Shown: positions 1 to 4,537 of the stretch, piece by piece
Layout of the letters: each line of letters begins with the position of its first letter
Position numbering within the stretch: the stretch's first letter is position 1
Assembly (NCBI GenBank): GCA_050256015.1
Contig: JBFWIL010000164.1
Coordinates: forward strand, 1-6,176
Length of the DNA: 6,176 bases
Source: JBFWIL01 sp050256015
GTDB lineage: Bacteria; Bacteroidota; Bacteroidia; Bacteroidales; Prolixibacteraceae
Direction of reading: 5' to 3'
The notes under the pieces: generated by a model
The model's database searches: none
What the model was told of the DNA's origin: nothing
What the model saw: only the letters and a program-made list of their open reading frames with translations
Translations under genes and position numbers: made by a program

Positions 1-1328
1 TTGTGGCTGCAGAAGGCGAACTGCCCACCTGCCAGGATACGGGTACGGCCATTGTGATAGGAAAGAAAGGCGAAAACGTCTGGACCGGGGCCAACGATGC
101 CCTTTACTTGTCGAAAGGCGTATACGAAACCTATAAGGACCGGAATCTCCGCTATTCGCAGGTGGTTCCGCTGAGTATGCTGGAAGAGAAAAATACGGGC
201 AGCAATCTGCCTGCCCAGGTGGATATCTATGCGGAGGAAGGCAACAGGTACGAGTTTTTGTTTATCACCAAAGGGGGAGGCTCGGCCAACAAGACCTTCC
301 TGTATCAGCAGACCAAGGCGTTGCTGACCGAAGAAGCGCTCTCCGAATTTGTACGTGAGAAGATCAAAGATCTGGGCACTTCGGCCTGTCCGCCTTACCA
401 TCTGGCGCTGGTTGTCGGGGGTACTTCGGCCGAGGCCACGCTGGCAGCCGTGAAGAAAGCCTCTGCCGGTTATTACGATCATTTGCCTGTCAGGGGAAAT
501 GAGGGAGGACAGGCTTTCCGCGACCTGGAGTGGGAGGAAAAGGTGCTTAAGATCTGTCGGGAAAGCGGCATCGGCGCTCAGTTTGGAGGTAAGTATTTTG
601 TACACGATGTGAGGGTAATCCGTATGCCCAGGCATGCAGCCTCTTGTCCGGTGGGACTGGGAGTGAGCTGCAGCGCCGACCGTAACATCAAGGCTAAGAT
701 CACGGAAGAAGGCATTTTTCTGGAAGAGCTGGAGAAAAACCCGGCCCGCTTTATGCCGGAACGGGCACCCGAGCTGGCTGCTCCTGTCGACATAGATCTG
801 GACCGTCCTATGGAGGAAGTGCTGGCCGAGCTGAGCAAACATCCTGTTAAGACCAGGCTTAACCTGAGCGGCACGCTGATCGTGGCCCGCGATATTGCCC
901 ATGCCCGCATCAAGCAGATGATCGACGAAGGCAAGCCCATGCCCGAATACTTTAAAAAGCATCCCGTTTACTATGCCGGTCCGGCCAAAACCCCCAGGGG
1001 TATGGCCTCGGGCAGTTTCGGTCCGACCACAGCCGGACGTATGGACCCTTATGTGAACCGGTTTCAGTGTCTGGGCGGTTCCATGGTGATGGTGGCCAAG
1101 GGCAACCGCTCGCAGGAGGTTACCGACTCCTGCAGGAAACACGGAGGCTTTTACCTGGGATCCATCGGCGGTCCTGCAGCCGTCCTGGCCAAGGAAAGTA
1201 TTAAATTGGTCGAGGTGGTTGACTTTGAAGAGCTTGGAATGGAAGCCGTACGGAAGATCAGGGTGGAGAATTTCCCGGCTTTCATCATTGTGGACGATAA
1301 GGGGAATGATTTTTTCCGGCAGCTGTAA
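1..1328 (+). CDS. fumA: Fumarate hydratase, class I (iron-sulfur), N-terminus cut by window edge
   Basis: Catalyses the reversible hydration of fumarate to malate, in the TCA cycle or the reductive branch of anaerobes; cytosolic. The reading frame is open from the first bases, so about 95 N-terminal residues lie outside the window (family length about 545). Counting the codon at base 3 as residue 1, the [4Fe-4S] ligands are C10 (TCQDTG), C129 (ACPPYH) and C223 (VSCSADRN). Their spacings of 119 and 94 equal those I recall for E. coli FumA (C105, C224, C318). Active-site residues known from the Leishmania enzyme are also in place: D12, R50, H211, R296, T342 (GPTTAGR), R346 and K366 (AKGNRS). 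The C-terminal swivel domain is complete and ends VDDKGNDFFRQL. The GTG at base 3 is an internal valine, not the start. An intrinsic terminator follows 24 bases after the stop. Function is very secure; the symbol is by family (fumA/fumB type). Confidence 0.96.
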   Translation, partial: VAAEGELPTCQDTGTAIVIGKKGENVWTGANDALYLSKGVYETYKDRNLRYSQVVPLSMLEEKNTGSNLPAQVDIYAEEGNRYEFLFITKGGGSANKTFLYQQTKALLTEEALSEFVREKIKDLGTSACPPYHLALVVGGTSAEATLAAVKKASAGYYDHLPVRGNEGGQAFRDLEWEEKVLKICRESGIGAQFGGKYFVHDVRVIRMPRHAASCPVGLGVSCSADRNIKAKITEEGIFLEELEKNPARFMPERAPELAAPVDIDLDRPMEEVLAELSKHPVKTRLNLSGTLIVARDIAHARIKQMIDEGKPMPEYFKKHPVYYAGPAKTPRGMASGSFGPTTAGRMDPYVNRFQCLGGSMVMVAKGNRSQEVTDSCRKHGGFYLGSIGGPAAVLAKESIKLVEVVDFEELGMEAVRKIRVENFPAFIIVDDKGNDFFRQL

Positions 1329-1352
1329 GCAAGCTTTTTAAGTATAACATAT

Positions 1353-1385
1353 TCCCCGGAGGCTGCCGCTTTCGGGGATTTTTTT
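1353..1385 (+). terminator. Rho-independent terminator of the fumarase gene
   Basis: An 11-base-pair stem (1353-1363 with 1368-1378, with two G-T pairs) closes a four-base loop and is followed by seven T at 1379-1385. It lies 24 bases after the fumarase stop. The other strand has no T run after the stem, so it probably serves only the plus strand and blocks reading into the convergent argF gene. Confidence 0.87.
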
Positions 1386-1427
1386 GCCCGTGATATGCCG
1401 TTATAACCTATGCCTGCCGGCTTCTGT

Positions 1428-2426
1428 TTACCCCAGGGTGGCCACCATCACAGCCTTAATGGTATGCAGCCGGTTTTCGGCCTGGTCAAAGACGATGGAT
1501 GCCGGACTTTCAAAGACTTCTTCGGTTACTTCCAGTCCGTCGAGCCCGAATTTTTCATACAGGGAACGGCCGATGCCGGTTTCCGGATTATGGTAGGCGG
1601 GCAGGCAATGCATAAAACGAGCTGCCGGATTACAGGTCTGTTCCATCATTTTTTTGTTGACCTGGTAGGGAAGGAGCAATTCAATGCGTTCGGCCCAGAG
1701 TTCTTCCGGTTCTCCCATGGATACCCAGACGTCTGTGTAGAGAAAATCGCATCCGCATACGGCTTCCTTAGGATCGGCTGTTACCGTGATCCGGCCCCCG
1801 GTGTCTCTTGCTATTTCCAGGCAGCGGGCTGTCAGTTCCGGAGAAGGCTGGTAACGGGGCGGAGCAGCAGCCCGGAAGTCCATACCCATCATAGCCGCCC
1901 CCACCATCAGCGAGTTACCCACATTGTTGCGGGCATCACCCAGGAAGCAGCATTTAATTTGTTCCGTCGGTCTGGCACCGTGTTCCTGAATGCTCAGCAG
2001 GTCGGCCAGCACCTGGGTGGGATGCCATTCGTCGGTCAGTCCGTTCCACACGGGCACGCCGGCATAGCGGGCCAGCTCCTCCACGATATGCTGTCCTGAT
2101 CCGCGGTATTCAATGGCATCGAACATACGACCAAGCACCCGGGCCGTATCTTTCATGGATTCTTTCTGCCCGATATGGCTGCCTGTGGGGTCCAGGCAGG
2201 TGACCTGTGCTCCCTGCTGATAAGCTGCCAGTTCGAAGGCGCAGCGGGTGCGGGTGGAGGTCTTTTCGAATATCAACGCAATATTTTTGCCCTTCAGTTT
2301 TTGCTCTTCAGTGCCCTTCCGGCGGGCTTTTTTCAGTTCGGAGGCCAGCTTAAGCAGATAACGGATTTCTTCCGGCTGAAAGTCAAGTAGCTTAAGAAAA
2401 TGTCTGTTGGTTAATGAAACGGTCAT
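1428..2426 (-). CDS. argF: Ornithine carbamoyltransferase
   Basis: Transfers the carbamoyl group from carbamoyl phosphate to ornithine, giving citrulline: the sixth step of arginine synthesis, or in reverse a step of arginine degradation. Cytosolic, trimeric in the family. The 332 residues match the usual length (E. coli ArgF/ArgI about 334) and align end to end with E. coli ArgI as I recall it. Visible motifs: carbamoyl-phosphate loop STRTR (57-61), HPTQ (135-138), the ornithine-binding SMG loop within DVWVSMGE (232-239), and HCLP (273-276) with the reactive cysteine C274. The C-terminus DQAENRLHTIKAVMVATLG is highly conserved. The SMG loop marks true OTCase, unlike the N-acetyl- or N-succinyl-ornithine enzymes found in many Bacteroidota. 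The ATG at 2426 fits E. coli's N-terminus; an ATG 22 bases upstream is out of frame. No other arginine gene is in view, so biosynthetic versus catabolic use cannot be decided. It is convergent with fumarase and divergent from nth. Confidence 0.96.
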   Translation of the reverse strand: MTVSLTNRHFLKLLDFQPEEIRYLLKLASELKKARRKGTEEQKLKGKNIALIFEKTSTRTRCAFELAAYQQGAQVTCLDPTGSHIGQKESMKDTARVLGRMFDAIEYRGSGQHIVEELARYAGVPVWNGLTDEWHPTQVLADLLSIQEHGARPTEQIKCCFLGDARNNVGNSLMVGAAMMGMDFRAAAPPRYQPSPELTARCLEIARDTGGRITVTADPKEAVCGCDFLYTDVWVSMGEPEELWAERIELLLPYQVNKKMMEQTCNPAARFMHCLPAYHNPETGIGRSLYEKFGLDGLEVTEEVFESPASIVFDQAENRLHTIKAVMVATLG

Positions 2427-2459
2427 GGATCTGAATATTTATATGCATGATTTCTTCTC

Positions 2460-2467
2460 CAAAGGTA
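2460..2467 (-). promoter_or_regulatory. Candidate -7 element of the argF promoter
   Basis: On the minus strand this reads TACCTTTG, a perfect match to the Bacteroidota -7 consensus TAnnTTTG, 33 bases before the argF start codon. No TTTG or TTG is found at the expected -33 distance (around 2486-2491), where an inverted repeat lies instead. That may mean the promoter needs an activator or is simply weak. The match is exact but short. Confidence 0.4.
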
Positions 2468-2474
2468 CCGTTTT

Positions 2475-2496
2475 CGGAATATATCCGGGTATTCCG
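2475..2496. promoter_or_regulatory. Inverted repeat over the argF promoter, possible operator
   Basis: CGGAATA at 2475-2481 and TATTCCG at 2490-2496 form a perfect 7-base dyad with an 8-base centre. It covers the spacer and -33 region of the candidate argF promoter, a natural place for a repressor or activator. The half-site vaguely resembles the TGAAT/ATTCA arms of an ArgR box, but spacing and flanks differ. A regulator cannot be named from this. Confidence 0.35.
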
Positions 2497-2593
2497 GCCA
2501 GCGCATTTTTTACTCCGGTCCGGTGGTAAGGCCCGGGAAACGCCGGCTTTTACCCGGCAGTACGTCGGGGGATCGGCAAAAATTTAGGAATTA

Positions 2594-2625
2594 TTTGCCG
2601 GCCGGGGCAATATCGTTTATTTTTG
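2594..2625 (+). promoter_or_regulatory. Bacteroidota-type promoter of nth
   Basis: TTTG at 2594-2597 and TATTTTTG at 2618-2625 match the -33 (TTTG) and -7 (TAnnTTTG) consensus of the primary Bacteroidota sigma factor, with a 20-base spacer. The nth ATG begins only five bases after the -7 element, so transcription should start at or next to the A of the start codon. A small dyad, TTGCC (2595-2599) and GGCAA (2606-2610), sits in the -33/spacer region. Confidence 0.62.
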
Positions 2626-2630
2626 CAGGT

Positions 2631-3290
2631 ATGCAAAAGAAAGAGCGATACCGGAAGGTGATTGAATACTTTCTGAAAACCCGGCCTGTTGCAGAGACCG
2701 AGCTGGAGTATGCGAATCCCTACCAGTTGCTGGTGGCCGTTATACTTTCGGCCCAGTGTACGGATAAGCGGGTCAACCTGATCACGCCGGAACTGTTCCG
2801 GCGTTTCCCCGGGCCCGAAGATATGGCAGCGGTTGAGCCGGCCGGGGTATTCGAATACATCCGCAGCTGTTCCTACCCGAACAACAAGGCCAAACACCTG
2901 GTGGGTATGGCCCGCATGCTGCTCCATGAGTTTGGGGGTGTGGTGCCCGGGGAGGAGGATCAGCTCCGGAAACTGCCCGGAGTAGGGCGCAAGACGGCTA
3001 ACGTGATTGCTTCGGTGGTTTACGACAAGCCGGCCTTTGCCGTGGATACCCATGTTTTCCGGGTGGCTGCGCGAATCGGACTCACTACCCGGGCCAGAAC
3101 GCCACTGGAAACGGAAAAACAGCTGATGCGTTATTTCCCCGATAAGCTGGTGCCGCTGGCCCACCACTGGCTCATCTTGCATGGCCGCTACGTGTGTGTG
3201 GCCCGAAAGCCCAAATGCGGGGAGTGCGGACTGACCGGGGTCTGCTTGTTTTACAGGAATAAAGAAAAGGAAGAGCAGGCAGCATCTTAA
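2631..3290 (+). CDS. nth: Endonuclease III (DNA glycosylase/AP lyase)
   Basis: Base-excision repair enzyme that removes oxidised pyrimidines and cuts the strand at the resulting abasic site. The 219 residues from ATG 2631 are close to the family length (about 211-220). The helix-hairpin-helix LPGVGRKTANVI is at 115-126, with catalytic lysine K121 and catalytic aspartate D139 in VDTH. The C-terminal [4Fe-4S] loop is C189-x6-C196-x2-C199-x5-C205, exactly the family spacing. An in-frame GTG at 2523 would add 36 residues rich in R, G and P with no family counterpart, and both promoter elements would then lie inside the gene. ATG 2631 also matches the usual Nth N-terminus, where a short basic stretch precedes the first helix. 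No Shine-Dalgarno is present, consistent with a leaderless message. It is divergent from argF; the ferredoxin 114 bases downstream has its own promoter. No convincing terminator follows nth. Confidence 0.95.
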   Translation: MQKKERYRKVIEYFLKTRPVAETELEYANPYQLLVAVILSAQCTDKRVNLITPELFRRFPGPEDMAAVEPAGVFEYIRSCSYPNNKAKHLVGMARMLLHEFGGVVPGEEDQLRKLPGVGRKTANVIASVVYDKPAFAVDTHVFRVAARIGLTTRARTPLETEKQLMRYFPDKLVPLAHHWLILHGRYVCVARKPKCGECGLTGVCLFYRNKEKEEQAAS

Positions 3291-3309
3291 TTGAGAATGA
3301 ATTAATATT

Positions 3310-3321
3310 TGCGGTACCGCA
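3310..3321. repeat. Perfect 12-base palindrome between nth and the ferredoxin
   Basis: TGCGGTACCGCA is self-complementary over all 12 bases. It is enclosed by a wider inverted pair, ATGAATT (3297-3303) and AATTCAT (3337-3343). It lies 21 bases before the ferredoxin -33 element, so it could bind a dimeric regulator. With no T run after it and no room for a loop, it is a poor terminator for nth. Confidence 0.4.
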
Positions 3322-3342
3322 GTTAAATCCCTGTGCAATTCA

Positions 3343-3372
3343 TTTGTAATTTTAGCAAACTTTGTACTTTTG
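3343..3372 (+). promoter_or_regulatory. Bacteroidota-type promoter of the ferredoxin gene
   Basis: TTTG at 3343-3346 and TACTTTTG at 3365-3372 match the -33/-7 consensus with an 18-base spacer, slightly short. Transcription would begin near 3378, leaving a leader of roughly 25 bases. The leader contains ACTTAA-AA-TTAAGT just before the start codon, an AT-only dyad that may keep the start accessible. Confidence 0.6.
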
Positions 3373-3404
3373 CTGGCAGAATCTCTAACTTAAAATTAAG
3401 TGTT

Positions 3405-3575
3405 ATGGCTTATGTAATTTCAGATGAGTGCATTGCATGTGGAACCTGTATTGATGAATGTCCTGTTGAAGCAATTTCGGAAGGCGATATCTATAAAATT
3501 GATGCAGATCTTTGCACGGATTGTGGCTCTTGTGCCGAAGTATGCCCGGTCGAAGCAATTTCTCAGGCAGAATAA
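3405..3575 (+). CDS. Small 2[4Fe-4S] bacterial (clostridial-type) ferredoxin
   Basis: Low-potential electron carrier of the cytosol; in anaerobes it typically serves pyruvate:ferredoxin oxidoreductase, hydrogenases or Rnf. The 56 residues carry two near-identical cluster motifs: C9-x2-C12-x2-C15-x3-C19-P (CIACGTCIDECP) and C37-x2-C40-x2-C43-x3-C47-P (CTDCGSCAEVCP). In this fold each cluster takes three cysteines from one motif and the last from the other. The halves PVEAIS (20-25 and 48-53) repeat, the family's internal duplication. The protein is strongly acidic. ATG 3405 (MAYVISDECIACG) is chosen because it is the usual ferredoxin N-terminus; an upstream in-frame ATG at 3333 lies before the promoter and would add 24 unrelated residues. 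Single-gene unit with its own promoter and terminator; nothing nearby identifies its redox partner. Confidence 0.95.
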   Translation: MAYVISDECIACGTCIDECPVEAISEGDIYKIDADLCTDCGSCAEVCPVEAISQAE

Positions 3576-3598
3576 TACCGGACTGAATAAAATTTTCG

Positions 3599-3638
3599 AA
3601 AGGTGTCTCATAGGTGAAAGCTTTGAGATGCCTTTTTT
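3599..3638 (+). terminator. Rho-independent terminator of the ferredoxin gene
   Basis: AGGTGTCTCA (3601-3610) pairs with TGAGATGCCT (3624-3633), ten base pairs including two G-T pairs, extended by two A-T pairs, around a 13-base loop. A run of T at 3633-3638 follows. It begins 23 bases after the ferredoxin stop. The convergent helix-turn-helix gene ends at 3673, so the hairpin may also help stop transcription from that side, although the minus strand has only a poor T run. Confidence 0.8.
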
Positions 3639-3672
3639 ATTTGCCTGCACAGACCTCTTTCCAGCTTATAGA

Positions 3673-4098
3673 TTATCCGCATTTTTTGTTTTTTTCCCCT
3701 TCGTTTAATTTTTCTAACAATCTGATATATTTTTCCTGTATATTGGTCAGTTTATCCTTCAGTTGATCAATTTTTCTTTGGCTTTTTAGATATGCTTTAT
3801 CTGCAAATATCCCTGTTTCTGTTTTATCTTCCTGTTTTTCATAATCATCCAGCATTGCCCCCTCTCCGGTAAGTAACCAGTAGGTATTCATAGATTTGAA
3901 CTTTAGCGCCATTTTTTGGATAAACTCAACTCCCGGCAATTGTTTGTCTTTCCATACCATATGTACCGTACTTTTATTTATACCCAGTCTTTCCAGATCA
4001 GCCTGTATTAAATTTTTAAATCTGCAAAATTCTCTTATTCTTTCATTTATAAGATATCTTGAAGAATTATCTGAATTTTTTTGTTTATTATCTTGCAT
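3673..4098 (-). CDS. Repressor-like helix-turn-helix protein with coiled-coil tail
   Basis: Probable transcription factor of 141 residues. Residues about 17-78 look like a lambda-repressor/CI-type (XRE-like) DNA-binding domain: helices at RIREFCRF and QADLERLG, a recognition segment near NKSTVHMVWKDK (41-52), then FIQKMALKF and the signature NTYWLLTGEGAML (71-83), seen in many phage CI-like and Bacteroidota regulators. Residues about 103-135 are heptad-like and charged (LKSQRKIDQLKDKL onwards), predicted to form a coiled coil for dimerisation. There is no S24 peptidase domain, so RecA-triggered self-cleavage is not expected. It is AT-rich, unlike fumarase, argF and nth. ATG 4098 is the first in-frame ATG and lies 14 bases past a sigma70-like -10 box. 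It is divergent from the 70-residue protein, with repeated CAACA sites between them. Function as a DNA-binding regulator is likely; targets and signal are unknown. Confidence 0.78.
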   Translation of the reverse strand: MQDNKQKNSDNSSRYLINERIREFCRFKNLIQADLERLGINKSTVHMVWKDKQLPGVEFIQKMALKFKSMNTYWLLTGEGAMLDDYEKQEDKTETGIFADKAYLKSQRKIDQLKDKLTNIQEKYIRLLEKLNEGEKNKKCG

Positions 4099-4111
4099 TC
4101 TTGTTTAGAAT

Positions 4112-4139
4112 ATTATACCTTAGAACAACAGTTACGCAA
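4112..4139 (-). promoter_or_regulatory. Candidate sigma70-like promoter for the repressor gene
   Basis: On the minus strand TTGCGT (4139-4134) and TATAAT (4117-4112) are separated by 16 bases, a good match to the E. coli-type -35/-10 pattern and unlike the TTTG/TAnnTTTG style of nth and the ferredoxin. Transcription would start near 4105, only a few bases before the ATG at 4098. The second CAACA unit overlaps the -35 box and the first lies in the spacer, which would suit self-repression. A weaker plus-strand candidate, TTG at 4093-4095 with TACCTTAG at 4116-4123 (one mismatch, 20-base spacer), could serve the opposite gene. Confidence 0.35.
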
Positions 4140-4154
4140 CAAACCTACAACAAA
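4126..4154. repeat. Three CAACA units at an exact 11-base period, candidate operator
   Basis: CAACA begins at 4126, 4137 and 4148; the last two extend to CAACAAA. The 11-base step places each copy on the same face of the DNA helix. The array sits in the 84-base space between two divergent regulator-like genes, where operator sites of a CI/Cro-type switch would lie, and overlaps the candidate repressor promoter. The units are direct repeats rather than palindromes, so binding would be by repeated head-to-tail contacts. The region is A/C-rich on this strand, so some chance contribution is possible. Confidence 0.4.
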
Positions 4155-4182
4155 AAGGAAACTTTAGCAATACAAGAATAAT

Positions 4183-4395
4183 ATGACAAAGAATGACTTA
4201 AGCATGCTTAGAAAATCTATGCCACCCAGGTATCGTTCTGTACTCTCAAAAAAGTTTAATGTATGTGAAAAATATATAGACTGTATTTTCCGGGGAGAAA
4301 GAATGCGGGTAGACATTATTGATGAAGCTATTAAAATGGCTGAAGAGCATCGGTCCCATCTTCAGGCGCAAACCGAAAAAATCAGGGAATTATAA
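4183..4395 (+). CDS. Small probable DNA-binding (Cro-like) protein
   Basis: A 70-residue basic protein that I do not recognise as a named family. Its pattern, PPRYRSVLSKKFNVCEKYIDCIFRGERMRVDIIDEAIKMAEEH (residues 14-56, given here as PPRYRSVLSKKF, NVCEKYIDCIFRGER and IIDEAIKMAEEH), reads like a minimal helix-turn-helix: a first helix at RSVLSKKF, a turn at NV, a recognition helix at EKYIDCIF, then RGER and an amphipathic closing helix. Small proteins of this shape are common beside XRE repressors in Bacteroidota. The ATG at 4183 is preceded by an A-rich stretch; no good Shine-Dalgarno is at normal distance. It is divergent from the repressor-like gene across the CAACA array. The CheB-CheR gene begins 142 bases downstream on the same strand with no terminator visible between, so they may share a transcript. 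Coding status is fairly likely; the DNA-binding role is inferred from pattern and position. Confidence 0.65.
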   Translation: MTKNDLSMLRKSMPPRYRSVLSKKFNVCEKYIDCIFRGERMRVDIIDEAIKMAEEHRSHLQAQTEKIREL

Positions 4396-4406
4396 AGGAA
4401 AAACGG

Positions 4407-4426
4407 ACAGGCTGTTAAACAGGCTG
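4407..4426. repeat. Short direct repeat after the small regulator gene
   Basis: ACAGGCTG occurs at 4407-4414 and again at 4419-4426, a 12-base period. It lies in the gap between the small regulator and the CheB-CheR gene. Two 8-base copies could be a binding site or a slipped duplication. The rest of this 142-base gap shows no convincing promoter or terminator. Confidence 0.25.
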
Positions 4427-4537
4427 AGTATCCCCATTATGCTATATTGAAACAAGTCTTATTGCGCTATCTCATTCGATGTATTATGATCCGGAGCCTT
4501 TTATCCGTTAAAGTTTTTATTAAAAAAAATATAAGAT

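Noticed and set aside
578..940. Minus-strand open frame inside fumarase
   Set aside because: Serine-rich antisense translation inside a highly conserved enzyme gene; no independent support.
1410..2099. Long plus-strand open frame opposite argF
   Set aside because: It lies wholly over a clear OTCase gene on the other strand, and its translation shows no recognisable domain; it is a by-product of GC-rich coding sequence.
2523..2630. 36-residue N-terminal extension of endonuclease III from an upstream GTG
   Set aside because: It contains both promoter elements, has no family counterpart, and the ATG at 2631 gives a protein of normal length.
2550..3338. Long minus-strand open frame opposite nth
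   Set aside because: It is antisense to a clear endonuclease III gene, covers its promoter, and has a histidine- and proline-rich translation without a family pattern.
3333..3404. 24-residue N-terminal extension of the ferredoxin from an upstream ATG
   Set aside because: The upstream ATG precedes the predicted promoter -33 element, and MAYVISDECIACG is the normal ferredoxin start.
1..3575. Idea of an iron-sulfur gene cluster (fumarase, endonuclease III and ferredoxin all bind [4Fe-4S])
   Set aside because: The genes have separate promoters and terminators, argF interrupts them on the other strand, and no cluster-assembly gene is present; most likely coincidence.
4444..4490. Possible sigma70-like promoter before CheB-CheR (TTGAAA or TTGCGC with downstream TAT boxes)
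   Set aside because: Spacings of 14-15 bases with poor -10 matches; no TAnnTTTG element either, so no promoter could be supported.
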